Shown here: one piece after another, positions 26,716-33,990 of the stretch
Position numbering within the stretch: position 1 is the stretch's first letter
Layout of the letters: every line of letters starts with the position of its first letter
DNA from: Polyangiaceae bacterium
GTDB lineage: Bacteria > Myxococcota_A > Polyangia > Polyangiales > Polyangiaceae
Length of the DNA: 33,990 nt
Reading direction: 5' to 3'
Assembly: GCA_013361525.1 (NCBI GenBank)
Contig: JABFXY010000205.1
Coordinates: 1 to 33,990 of the forward strand
Made by a program: the position numbers and the translations under genes
The notes under the pieces: model-generated
Seen by the model: the letters and a program-made list of their open reading frames with translations, nothing else
Told to the model about the DNA's origin: nothing
Databases searched by the model: none

Positions 26716-26952
26716 GGTCAAAGTCTCCTTGTCGTGGGTCAGCGCATCGTAAAGCAAGACGCCCCCAACAAGGGAGCTTCGACGACTGTGCCCACAAACC
26801 GATCATCCTGCGCGTCGGAAACTTGCTCGCGCGCGGTGAGAGCACGGTGCGCGCGCTTCCGAAATCTTGATCGCGCGCTGTTTTGTTCTCGCGCGCGCAC
26901 GAGTGCGCAACGTCGCCTCAGTCACGCGGTCCTCACTAGGGCCGCATGATCG
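26716..26952. other. Upstream region of the Cys-rich repeat gene with GC-alternating palindromes
   Basis: A 237-bp gap without a gene. It contains CGCGCGC (26872-26878) and GCGCGCG (26891-26897) around a 12-nt T-rich loop, plus further CG runs near 26828-26856. On the minus strand this lies just after the propeller-lipoprotein stop and could end that transcript, but no T-run follows. A possible -10-like TTTACGAT occurs near 26757 on the minus strand; I could not support a matching -35. Confidence 0.4.
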
Positions 26953-28050
26953 TCACTCGATCGAGTCGGACACGTTGCCCGGGCCGTATCGAGCGACGAT
27001 GCCGTTGCGCGCGACGTCGGGTTTCGGGCTCGCGACGAAGTCGCCGCCGACGGCCCAATATGCGCCTGTCTCGTCGCTCCACACCGCGTGCAAGTTGCCA
27101 TGTGGATCGTCGATGAAGTCGTCGTCCCACGCGCCGTCGACCATCCGTTGCTTGAGGCCGCCCATGCCGACGATCGCCGCTTCGCCGTCGCCGACGCATA
27201 CGACGCCGTTCACGTCGTTCGACAAACCTTGCTCGAGCTTCGTCCAGGTCGATCCGTCGTAGTGCAACAGATCGCGTCCGCCGACGGCGTACACGTCGCT
27301 GCTGCTGCATCCGTGCACCGTCGTGAGGTTGCCACCGGCGATCGGCGGATCGCTCTCGAGCAGCCACTCGGCACCCTTCTTGTGCCACATGACGCCGCCT
27401 TCACCGACGACGAAGAGGTCGTCACCGCTCGTTCCCCACACCTTGAAGAGCGCGCGACCGAGCGGCTCGCCCGGAAGTGGAACGAGGCTCCACGCGGATC
27501 CGTCGTAATGCAAGACCACGTCGTCCGGCTCCGTCGCGGGGCCACCGACCATGCCGCCGACGACCCAGACGTCGTCTTTCGCGAACGCGATAGCCCCCCA
27601 CAACGTGGCTGTCGTCGGAACGTCGTGCTCCTCGAACGTTTCGCCGTCGAAGTGCGTAACGCGACCGTTCTCACCGACCATCCAGACGTCGTCGTCGCCG
27701 GTGCCGTGAACCCACCAGAACGAGTCCGAGCCGCCCGGCGCGAGATCCGTCCAAGTCTCACCGTCGTAATGCAGCGCCAGGGCATCGAAGCCGCTGTTGC
27801 CGAGGGGTCCACCGACCGCGTAGACGCTCGTCGAGCTCGTGCCCCACACCGAGAGCAGCGCGCGATCGAGCTCACCCTCGTCGAAGACGACGCGCCACGC
27901 AGGCTCTGCCGCGCCGCCGCCTCCTTCGCCACCCGATCCACCCGTGCCGCCGGTGCCGTCGTCGTCCGGGCATCCGGGAAGCGCGATCGCTGCAGCGCCG
28001 ATCGACGCCGCGATCGACGCGACGGCGATGATCCTTTCGAAGCGCCTCAC
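26953..28050 (-). CDS. Seven-repeat beta-propeller lipoprotein
   Basis: Exported lipoprotein of 365 residues: lipobox ALPGC (Cys27), then a Gly-rich linker (about 30-47). Seven blade-like repeats follow, each ending in a hydrophobic-Trp/His-x-x-D-V-x-x-V-G pattern: LLSVWGTSSTSVYAVGG, FWWVHGTGDDDVWMVGENG, AFAKDDVWVVGG, LFKVWGTSGDDLFVVGEGG, LTTVHGCSSSDVYAVGG, VCVGDGEAAIVGMGG and LHAVWSDETGAYWAVGG. This fits a seven-bladed propeller. It starts at GTG 28050, overlapping the stop of the upstream lipoprotein as GTGA. The frame stays open to 28179 inside that gene. Ligand and role are unknown; it is the last gene of the copper-monooxygenase unit. Confidence 0.82.
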   Translation of the reverse strand: MRRFERIIAVASIAASIGAAAIALPGCPDDDGTGGTGGSGGEGGGGAAEPAWRVVFDEGELDRALLSVWGTSSTSVYAVGGPLGNSGFDALALHYDGETWTDLAPGGSDSFWWVHGTGDDDVWMVGENGRVTHFDGETFEEHDVPTTATLWGAIAFAKDDVWVVGGMVGGPATEPDDVVLHYDGSAWSLVPLPGEPLGRALFKVWGTSGDDLFVVGEGGVMWHKKGAEWLLESDPPIAGGNLTTVHGCSSSDVYAVGGRDLLHYDGSTWTKLEQGLSNDVNGVVCVGDGEAAIVGMGGLKQRMVDGAWDDDFIDDPHGNLHAVWSDETGAYWAVGGDFVASPKPDVARNGIVARYGPGNVSDSIE

Positions 28051-28721
28051 GCTCCTCCTCCCGCGCCGCCGCCGCCTTCCTCGCACGTGTCGCCGATCTG
28101 GTAGCCCTCGCGACAGATGCACAGGCACTCGTCGAGCACGTCCGGTCCGGAGGGTCGTGCTTGACTCAGCTCGGTGCACTGCGCGTGCACGTCGAAGCTC
28201 TTTTCAGCGACTCGTCCGGCAGAATCCACGAGCTTCACCTCCAAGCGATAGCCGTCTTCGTAGAGCGTCTGCGCGGACCAAGAGTTCTGGCACGCGGGGA
28301 TGTTCGAATAGACGCTGAGATCCGTCGGCTTCACCGTTCCCCAGCCGTCGTCCTCGACAATCAGGTTTGCGCTCCGCGTGTCGAAGCGGATCTGGTTCGT
28401 CGTCGGGTCGCGCAGGGAGGCGGTGAGCACGACGCCACATCCGTCGACGTTGCGCGCTCGCGCGCCGACGAAGATGATGCGTCCTCCCTGCGGCGGCTCG
28501 ATGAGATCGAGGACGCTCGCGTCGGTGATCGGATGGTCGGCCTCGTCGGCGCCGAAGAAGAACGCTTCGAGCTCGGGCTCCGCGTTCTCGTCACCGAGGA
28601 ATCCCACCGTGCACGTATTCGGCGGTCCACCGCCGCCGCCCGCGCCGCCGGTGCCATCGGGAGGATCTTCCGGGCAGCCGGCGGTCGCGATCGCCAACAA
28701 AGCCAATGCGAAGACGCGCAC
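28047..28721 (-). CDS. Small lipoprotein of unknown function
   Basis: Exported lipoprotein of 224 residues: signal VRVFALALLAIATAGC (lipid Cys16), short Gly linker, then a folded domain with VDGCGVVLTASLRDP, IRFDTRSANLIVEDDG and YRLEVKLVDSAGRVAEKSF, which has the look of an immunoglobulin-like beta sandwich. It ends with a Cys cluster (DECLCICREGYQIGDTCEEG) and a Gly tail. No family recognised. The start is GTG 28721, 2 nt after the stop of the monooxygenase-like gene; the frame continues upstream only as a shadow of that gene. It is translationally overlapped by the propeller lipoprotein. Confidence 0.75.
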   Translation of the reverse strand: MRVFALALLAIATAGCPEDPPDGTGGAGGGGGPPNTCTVGFLGDENAEPELEAFFFGADEADHPITDASVLDLIEPPQGGRIIFVGARARNVDGCGVVLTASLRDPTTNQIRFDTRSANLIVEDDGWGTVKPTDLSVYSNIPACQNSWSAQTLYEDGYRLEVKLVDSAGRVAEKSFDVHAQCTELSQARPSGPDVLDECLCICREGYQIGDTCEEGGGGAGGGA

Positions 28722-28723
28722 GC

Positions 28724-29821
28724 TCAGTTGCAGCTGATGTCGTCTGACTTCGGGTAGTAGTAGACGAAGATGTTGCAGTGCTCGTTCTTCTCCACGATGG
28801 GGCCGAACGTGTAGCAGCAGTCGAGCTGGTCTTCGGGCGTCATGTATTTGGTCTGATCGAACGCGTTCAGACCTTCGCAGCCGACGGCCTCTTCGGGCTG
28901 CGTCCACTGGAAGTCGCACGTGTAGAAGACGCCGCCGTTCGCGGGGATCGTCGACAGCTTGTTGTCGATCGCCATCTCCGGCTCGTCCCACGCGCTCGAC
29001 TCGTAGAACATCTCGCTCGAAGCGGGCTTGTCCGGGCTCTGCCCGTCCCAGTTGTACATCTCGAACTTCTTGCCACGGCTGTGGAAGTGTCCGTTCGCCG
29101 CGACGACCGTGACCGGCTCGGGGTTCTTGAATTGGCAGCCTCCCGAGAACTCCGGCTCCGGGTTGCTCTGACAGACGCGGATCGTCTGCTTCGTCGCGAA
29201 CAGCGTGCCCATCTCGTGCTCGACCTTGTCGTCGGGGAGATGCCAGAAGTTGATGATGACCTCACCCGCCCCATCCGGCGTGTCCTGCGTCGTCGCGTTG
29301 ACGTAGTGCGACTGCAGCATGATCCACTCGTCGGGCTGGAGGACGTTCGCGACGCCTTCGGGGAACTGCCAATCCAGCGTGCCGTCGATCTGCGTGTTCG
29401 CGACGAGCGGCCAATCGGCCCAGTTCGGGCTCTTGAAGCACGGGCCTTGGCCATTGACGTTCTTGTAGGGCCCCTGCTCGGGGATCAGCGCGTCCTCGCC
29501 CTCGCCGACCGTCCGGACGCGGAAGATGTTCATGTGATGCGAGCCGTCCGTCTGGAAGACCTGCACGTGGTTCAGATTGAGCGGCTTCGTCGGGTCGAGC
29601 CCGCCCTTCTCCAGCAGGTCGCTCACCTTGAAGAAGTAACAGTTCTGCACTTCGTCACCGGCTTTCACCGGTTGCTCGCCCGTGCCGAATTGAAAGCCTT
29701 CGCCGGCCGGGGGCGCCTCGAGCTCTTCCTGAGGCGTCGGGTTGGGCTCCGGCTCTTCCGGGCAACCTGCGACGAACGGCAGCGAGCTCAACGCGACGAT
29801 GATCAAGGCAAGACGTTTCAT
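28724..29821 (-). CDS. Type II copper (PHM/DBM-like) monooxygenase lipoprotein
   Basis: Copper type II, ascorbate-dependent monooxygenase fold, 365 residues, lipoprotein (lipobox FVAGC, Cys20). By comparison with peptidylglycine monooxygenase (PHM), the CuA histidines are H95 and H96 in GSHHMNIF and H172 in LQSHYVN, while CuB histidines are H245 and H247 in NGHFHSRG. The CuB methionine of PHM sits in a DEMCNL block; here the aligned block is NEHCNIFVYYYP, with H348 in that place. Many cysteines suggest disulfides. Likely a periplasmic or surface hydroxylase or a copper-binding relative; the substrate is unknown. AAGGA lies about 5 nt before the ATG at 29821. It is the first gene of a three-gene lipoprotein unit. 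Confidence 0.85.
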   Translation of the reverse strand: MKRLALIIVALSSLPFVAGCPEEPEPNPTPQEELEAPPAGEGFQFGTGEQPVKAGDEVQNCYFFKVSDLLEKGGLDPTKPLNLNHVQVFQTDGSHHMNIFRVRTVGEGEDALIPEQGPYKNVNGQGPCFKSPNWADWPLVANTQIDGTLDWQFPEGVANVLQPDEWIMLQSHYVNATTQDTPDGAGEVIINFWHLPDDKVEHEMGTLFATKQTIRVCQSNPEPEFSGGCQFKNPEPVTVVAANGHFHSRGKKFEMYNWDGQSPDKPASSEMFYESSAWDEPEMAIDNKLSTIPANGGVFYTCDFQWTQPEEAVGCEGLNAFDQTKYMTPEDQLDCCYTFGPIVEKNEHCNIFVYYYPKSDDISCN

Positions 29822-29943
29822 GGCTTTCCTTTTGGAAATGGTGGCGACCCTGGGCGCCCGAGCAAGAAGCAGGCTAGCCGCGAAGGCAGGGAAAACCAGC
29901 TTCGATCGACGGCTCCTGGCACATTGGTGCACACGGCCGGCAT

Positions 29944-29955
29944 GACATCGATGTC
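29944..29955. promoter_or_regulatory. 12-bp perfect palindrome upstream of the copper monooxygenase gene
   Basis: GACATCGATGTC is a perfect palindrome in the 137-bp gap between the propeller-like lipoprotein stop (29959) and the monooxygenase start (29821). It lies about 123 bp before that start. It may be an operator for the monooxygenase unit. No regulator can be named, and a 12-bp palindrome can occur by chance. Confidence 0.3.
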
Positions 29956-29958
29956 TGC

Positions 29959-31104
29959 TCAGCGAGGGAGCGGAGCGACACGTACGATGCGGCCACCGGT
30001 CGTACCGAAGTAGACGGCCGACCCGTCGGTTGCCGTCCCGCAAGGATCGTCACCGACGGACGCTACCGTCGAGAGCGCGAGATCCGACAAGCGAGCGGCG
30101 CGGACGCGCGTGTCTTCGGCCCAGTAGACGAAGGCCGAGTCGACCGAGAGTCCGTGGGGATTTTGTCCTTCGGCCAGGCGCAGCACGTCGCCGTTCACGG
30201 ACACGCGGTACACACCCGTTGCCGTCGCGACGAAGAAGAACGCGCCGCCCTGAACGAGCTCGCGTGCATCGCCCAGCCCATTCGCAACGGAGGTGACGCC
30301 TTCACCAGGCGGCTGCCCGCCGCTGACGGCACCACCGTCGCTCTCGAGCACCGATTGGCCGTCGGAGTCGATCCAATAGAACGTGCTGCCGTCGACGATC
30401 GCGGACGCGACACGGGTGTCCTTGTCCGTGCCGTACCCGATGACGGTGCCTGCTGCGGCGTCGTCGGTATCCTCGGCTTTCAAGACGCGGCTCTTGAGGT
30501 TCGCGCTGCCGCGAAGGTCGCTGAAGACGACGTGCGTCCCGGCCGCGCCGAGCGTTCCCAACGCTTGCTCGCCCGGTGCACACGAAACGTGCACGATGTC
30601 GCGCGGCGGTGCGATGCCGGCGCGATCCAATGCGAGGATGTGGCAATTCGAATCGGATCCGTCCGCGGGGCTCGTCGCGGTAATGGCGTAGTCGTCCGTC
30701 AGCGCGAGGCCGAAACCCTTCGAAAGATCGGTCCCAATCGTGGAGATGACGCCGCCCGAAGAGCGCCGCTGCACTTGGTGCGTTTGGCTGTCGACGCGCT
30801 CGAGATAGAAGAGCGAGCCATCTTCCGCCATCACGAGCTCTTCGATCGATCCGAGATCCGTCTTCAGATCCTCCGGGTCGCCGAACAGCTCGAGCTCGAC
30901 CGGTGGCTCGCCACCTTCACCGCCCGTTCCGCCGCTTCCACCGTTCGACGGCGAGCCGCCGTTCGGCGCTCCAGCCGTGCCGCCGCCGCTACCGCCCGTC
31001 GGGTCCAGCTGGTGATCCTCGATGCCGAGGATCAGCTGGCAGCCGGACGCCGCGAGCGCGAGGCACACCGTAAAGGTTCGGATGCTCTTCCCCGCTCGGC
31101 TCAT
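29959..31104 (-). CDS. Beta-propeller-like lipoprotein
   Basis: Exported lipoprotein of 381 residues: lipobox LAASGC (Cys22) followed by QLILGIEDHQL, a post-lipobox sequence seen in many myxobacterial lipoproteins, then a Gly/Ser/Asn linker (about 37-70). The body has repeated short units of the type GSLFYLERVDSQ, TFYWIDSDGQS, AFFFVATATGVYRVS, AFVYWAEDTRVRAARL and AVYFGTTGGRIVRV, which suggest a six-bladed NHL/YWTD-like propeller. No catalytic motif. ATG 31104 overlaps the TPR gene stop as ATGA, making it the third gene of the kinase cassette. Confidence 0.8.
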   Translation of the reverse strand: MSRAGKSIRTFTVCLALAASGCQLILGIEDHQLDPTGGSGGGTAGAPNGGSPSNGGSGGTGGEGGEPPVELELFGDPEDLKTDLGSIEELVMAEDGSLFYLERVDSQTHQVQRRSSGGVISTIGTDLSKGFGLALTDDYAITATSPADGSDSNCHILALDRAGIAPPRDIVHVSCAPGEQALGTLGAAGTHVVFSDLRGSANLKSRVLKAEDTDDAAAGTVIGYGTDKDTRVASAIVDGSTFYWIDSDGQSVLESDGGAVSGGQPPGEGVTSVANGLGDARELVQGGAFFFVATATGVYRVSVNGDVLRLAEGQNPHGLSVDSAFVYWAEDTRVRAARLSDLALSTVASVGDDPCGTATDGSAVYFGTTGGRIVRVAPLPR

Positions 31105-32102
31105 GGCAACACGCCTCGATACCCCACGTTGAAGACACCCGGTGCGACGTCGACATAAGGCATGCCCGTCGTGGTCGCGGGCTTCTCCTCGTCGGGTGGC
31201 CACACGAAGAACAACACGACGCCTGCACCGACACCGAGCAGTCCCGCGCCGACGAGGATGTTCGATCCCCACGCGAGCCCGTTCGCCGTGTCGTGTCCAT
31301 CGAGACCATCTTGCGAGCAAAGGCTGCCATTGCAGTCCTTGTCCGCTGCATCCTTCGTCGCCCACGCCGCGCCGCCCAGGCCAAGTCCGATGATCGTGAC
31401 GCCAATTCCTGTGCCGCCGACGATGTACGCGAGCGTGTGATCTTTGTCCGGTGGCGGCTTCGGGGGGGTCTCGATCTTTTTCTCGGGCTCGAGCACAGGG
31501 ATCGTGATGGTGATGCTCGACGGCCCGGCGGGTAGCTCGACCGACTGCGCGTGCTTCATTCGTCCGGGCGCCTCGGCCTCGACGCTCAACGTGCCGGGGT
31601 TGTAGGGAAGCGCCGTGTCGAAGACGGTGACCTCACGTCCATTGATGCGGACCTTCGTCTCGAGCGCCTTGTCGGTCACCACGACCGTCGCTTTGGCGAG
31701 CGAAGCCTCCACGCGCGTCGCACCGTCGCGCGCTTGCTGCACGCGATCAGGCTTGTTCGCGGCTTCTGCGAGCGACAATGCCTCCTTGAACTCGACCCAC
31801 GCGGTTGCGGTCTGCCCGACCTGCTCGTGGCACGTCGCGAGATAGAGCAGCGTTCCGATCTGGGGATCGAGCTTCTGACTCTGCGCGAAACGCTCGCACG
31901 CGGGCGCGAGCTCGCCCTTGTCGATGAGCTCGCGCGCTTCGTTGAAGAGCGCCTCGGCTTGCGCGCGCTCCTCCGCCGAAGGCTCCGCCCCGGCCCTCGT
32001 CGAAAACGACGCGAGGAGCAACACGGTCGCCAATCCCAATGCGGTCGAGCCCCCCCGCCGCCGAACCAACGAAAGGGCTACGCCCTCCCTCGTTTCGATC
32101 AA
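31101..32102 (-). CDS. TPR-containing membrane protein of a kinase cassette
   Basis: Exported protein of 333 residues with a signal peptide (cleavage likely AGA-EP near residue 39). TPR-like helices occupy about 45-125 (AEALFNEARELIDKGELAPA, SQKLDPQIGTLLYLATCHE). A PEGA-like beta domain (about 130-205, KVRINGREVTVFDTALPYNPG) and a Pro/Lys linker follow. Two C-terminal hydrophobic helices lie near 225-248 and 280-302. The start is TTG 32102, which overlaps the kinase stop as TTGA; without a better downstream start, coupling supports it. This protein type commonly sits next to Ser/Thr kinases in myxobacteria. It may scaffold or sense at the envelope. Confidence 0.82.
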   Translation of the reverse strand: MIETREGVALSLVRRRGGSTALGLATVLLLASFSTRAGAEPSAEERAQAEALFNEARELIDKGELAPACERFAQSQKLDPQIGTLLYLATCHEQVGQTATAWVEFKEALSLAEAANKPDRVQQARDGATRVEASLAKATVVVTDKALETKVRINGREVTVFDTALPYNPGTLSVEAEAPGRMKHAQSVELPAGPSSITITIPVLEPEKKIETPPKPPPDKDHTLAYIVGGTGIGVTIIGLGLGGAAWATKDAADKDCNGSLCSQDGLDGHDTANGLAWGSNILVGAGLLGVGAGVVLFFVWPPDEEKPATTTGMPYVDVAPGVFNVGYRGVLP

Positions 32103-33601
32103 TTCCGACCCCCGAGATCAAAAGGAGACTTTTTCGACGATACCACGGGTCCCGGCGATTTCGACGAGCCTGAGCCCCAGGCTCGCGGCGCCGATCCGCT
32201 GGGCGCCGGGAGCGCACCGTTCGAAGTGCTGCTCATGGCGCTCGCCGTCGCGCTCGTGGACGTGGCCGTCTGCGGGGTCGCGGTGGACGCCGCCGTCGAG
32301 GTCCCCATCGCAACGGCGGTCGACGGCGTCGAAGTCGCCGTCGAAGTCGTCGCGGCACTTCCGGTGTTCTGCGCGGCGGCGACCTCCGATGGGCCGCGCG
32401 ATGCGATGGCCCACCCGCCGACCGTCGCGACCGCAGCGACGCCGACGACGCCGATGGCGATCCACTGCGCCGTCTTCGCGCCGGACTTCAACGACAGACC
32501 GCCCGTCGCGGGGGTCTTCTCCGCCGACCCCTTCGGCGCGGGGATGTATCGGACGCTCCCCGACTGGCTCGGACGGCCGTCACGCGAGGCGCTCGCATCC
32601 GGCGGCGGATCCGTCGTCCCCGATGGAGTGAGCTCCTGCGGATCGTTTTCCACTTCGGCGACGCGCGACGATCGTCGTTCGAGCGAAGCCCCCGCCGTGC
32701 GCTCGACCCAGTCGCCCACATCGCCGAGCGCCGCAGGGCCCAAGCGCTCGAGCGCGAGCGCGAACTCTTTCGCCGTCTTGAACCGTACCCCGACCTCTCG
32801 GCTGAGGCCTTTCATGACGATCTCGTCGAGCTCTTTCGGCACGTCCGAAGTCAGCGAGCTCGGCACCTTCACCTCGCCGGTGAGGACGCGCGAAAGGATG
32901 ACCGCCTCGCTCTCGCCTTCGAAGAGGCGTTTGCCTGCGAGCGCTTCCCAAAGCACGACGGCGGCGCTGTAGACGTCGGCTTGTCGCGTGATGCTCTCCG
33001 CCGCCATCTGCTCGGGCGCCATGTACCCGAGCTTGCCTTTCACCGCGTTCTCTCGCGTGACATGCAGCCGCCCCGTCGCTTTGGCGATTCCGAAATCGAC
33101 GACGCGCGCCATGCCGTCGACGCCGACGAGCACGTTTTGCGGCGACACGTCGCGGTGCACGAGCGCGAGCGGTATGCCTCGCTCGTCCTTCGCTTCGTGC
33201 GCGGCGTGCAGCCCGTGAAGCGTTCCGGCGAGAACACTCACCGCGATCTTCCACGGCATTCGTTCGCCGCGTTTGGTGAGCGTCTTCATCAGCAGGCCGA
33301 GCGACTCGCCGTGGATGTACTCCATGACGAGGAACAGCTCGCCTTTGGTGGCGACGACGTCGAGCGTCGGGACGACGTTCGGGTGCCGGATGCGAGCGCA
33401 CATCCGAGCCTCGTCGAGGAACATCGACACGAACTCGGGATCGCTGGCGTATTGGGGATGGAGCCGTTTGATCGCAACGGTGCGTGCGAAGCCAACGGGG
33501 CCGAGCAACCGTCCGAAATGGACCGTCGCCATACCCCCCGTGGCCAAGGCATCAAAGAGCGCGTACCGGCCGATGACGCGCCCGCACGTCCCTTCGGGCA
33601 T
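32099..33601 (-). CDS. Membrane Ser/Thr protein kinase (HRDVSPQN type)
   Basis: Hanks-type kinase, 500 residues. Kinase domain about 12-290: Gly loop ATGGMATVHFG (20-30), catalytic K45 in VAIKRLHP, HRDVSPQNVLV (149-159), DFGIAK (169-174) and MAPEQ (194-198). The usual Lys two residues after the catalytic Asp is Ser153, a variant common among myxobacterial kinases. One membrane helix (about 380-400) follows, then a Ser/Thr/Ala-rich tail of about 100 residues ending SPFDLGGRN, presumably outside the cytoplasm. ATG 33601 has only a weak ribosome site. Its stop overlaps the TPR gene start. Confidence 0.92.
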   Translation of the reverse strand: MPEGTCGRVIGRYALFDALATGGMATVHFGRLLGPVGFARTVAIKRLHPQYASDPEFVSMFLDEARMCARIRHPNVVPTLDVVATKGELFLVMEYIHGESLGLLMKTLTKRGERMPWKIAVSVLAGTLHGLHAAHEAKDERGIPLALVHRDVSPQNVLVGVDGMARVVDFGIAKATGRLHVTRENAVKGKLGYMAPEQMAAESITRQADVYSAAVVLWEALAGKRLFEGESEAVILSRVLTGEVKVPSSLTSDVPKELDEIVMKGLSREVGVRFKTAKEFALALERLGPAALGDVGDWVERTAGASLERRSSRVAEVENDPQELTPSGTTDPPPDASASRDGRPSQSGSVRYIPAPKGSAEKTPATGGLSLKSGAKTAQWIAIGVVGVAAVATVGGWAIASRGPSEVAAAQNTGSAATTSTATSTPSTAVAMGTSTAASTATPQTATSTSATASAMSSTSNGALPAPSGSAPRAWGSGSSKSPGPVVSSKKSPFDLGGRN

Positions 33602-33724
33602 TGGCCTGAGGATAGCCCCAAAACGGGGGACTAGCGCGTCGAAGCGCGTCGGTGCCTTGCCTCCACGCGCCGACGCGACGGGTCGAGACGACGATGCCCC
33701 GACGTTCTCCTACAGCGCCGCCGG

Positions 33725-33990
33725 TCAGGTCGACCCGGTTTTCCCCGGGCGAATCGCGATGCCGGCAGGCGGCGTGCTGGTCGAGATCGTCATCGACGAC
33801 CGTGGAGGCGTCGACGAGTGCGACGTGGAGCCGCTCGAGTGCTCGCGCTTCGGCACCGTCGCACGTCGCCAGTTGCTTCGAGCCGCGAGCTCCTCGAGCG
33901 CCTTCAACAGATCCGGGAGGACGATCGGCTTGGTGATGAAGTCCTCGACGCCGAGCACCGCGAAGCGCCAGCGCTCCTTCGCTTCCGATG
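33725..33990 (-). CDS. Response regulator receiver domain, C-terminal part (gene runs off the window)
   Basis: Reading in from the window edge, the frame begins SEAKERWRFAVLGVEDFITK and continues PIVLPDLLKALEEL. This is the end of a REC domain: the conserved Lys-Pro pair after beta-strand 5 and the amphipathic last helix. The phospho-accepting Asp would lie outside the window. After the domain comes an odd Ser/Thr/Pro-rich tail of about 45 residues with no recognised fold, ending at 33725. The opposite strand also shows good codon bias across the tail (third positions coincide), so a frameshift or a different tail cannot be excluded. It lies 123 bp upstream of the Ser/Thr kinase gene on the same strand. 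Confidence 0.65.
   Translation of the reverse strand, partial: SEAKERWRFAVLGVEDFITKPIVLPDLLKALEELAARSNWRRATVPKREHSSGSTSHSSTPPRSSMTISTSTPPAGIAIRPGKTGST

Noticed and set aside
29928..29943. Sigma-54-like promoter word TGGCACATTGGTGCAC
   Set aside because: The second half does not fit TTGC at the right spacing and it points rightward, whereas the flanking genes run leftward.
33616..33628. CCCC-AAAAC-GGGG hairpin between the response regulator and the kinase
   Set aside because: Four-base stem without a T-run; too weak to call a terminator.
33652..33936. Plus-strand frame at the right end as a gene start
   Set aside because: The 94-codon frame is Ser/Arg-rich without a ribosome site. A second plus frame through 33759 has good codon bias but runs into the antisense of the REC domain, so neither is supported as a gene.

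Overview
The window is GC-rich DNA with a strong G/C third-position bias. It most likely comes from a Myxococcota (Polyangia-like, myxobacterial-type) chromosome. The reasons are two Hanks-type Ser/Thr kinases, a TPR protein with its membrane segments at the C-terminal end, many lipoproteins with Gly/Ser-rich linkers after the lipobox, Cys-rich surface proteins, and a soluble GAF histidine kinase. No rRNA, tRNA, CRISPR array, insertion sequence or phage gene was seen. Coding density is high, and most neighbouring genes in a unit are separated by fewer than 10 bases or overlap by four.

Left part (1-4.4 kb): nadB (L-aspartate oxidase) is divergent from a HAD-IB phosphatase. These are followed by a two-gene periplasmic redox unit, a PQQ-type sugar dehydrogenase lipoprotein and a small c-type cytochrome lipoprotein.

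4.4-9.4 kb: an ebo locus, five of the six ebo families in a divergent layout. eboF, eboB and eboA run leftward and eboE and eboC run rightward from a shared gap of about 110 bp. The 3-dehydroquinate-synthase-like member, eboD, is not in the window. In cyanobacteria this cluster is tied to moving a secondary-metabolite precursor to the periplasm. A LarA-like nickel-pincer-type protein and a polytopic membrane protein follow.

12-19.7 kb: a signalling block with a quinone oxidoreductase, a FIST-domain sensor and a GAF histidine kinase running leftward. A Ser/Thr kinase fused to a two-helix membrane domain runs the other way, followed by a glutathione S-transferase with a clear terminator and a MATE exporter.

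19.8-25.7 kb: a gamma-glutamyltransferase, a Cys-rich lipoprotein on the opposite strand, and purB translationally overlapped by a DUF885 metallohydrolase lipoprotein. A 93-bp imperfect palindrome closes this block.

25.8-34 kb: a leftward run of exported proteins. They are a protein of about 36 cysteines with a C-terminal membrane/Arg anchor, a three-gene unit (type II copper monooxygenase-like lipoprotein, small lipoprotein, seven-repeat beta-propeller lipoprotein), and a three-gene unit joined by 4-base overlaps (Ser/Thr kinase, TPR membrane protein, propeller-like lipoprotein). The window ends in the C-terminal part of a response-regulator receiver domain.

The observations most worth following are the eboD-less divergent ebo locus beside a periplasmic oxidation pair, the copper monooxygenase in which the CuB Met ligand appears replaced by His, the kinase-TPR-lipoprotein overlap cassette, and the large intergenic palindrome.
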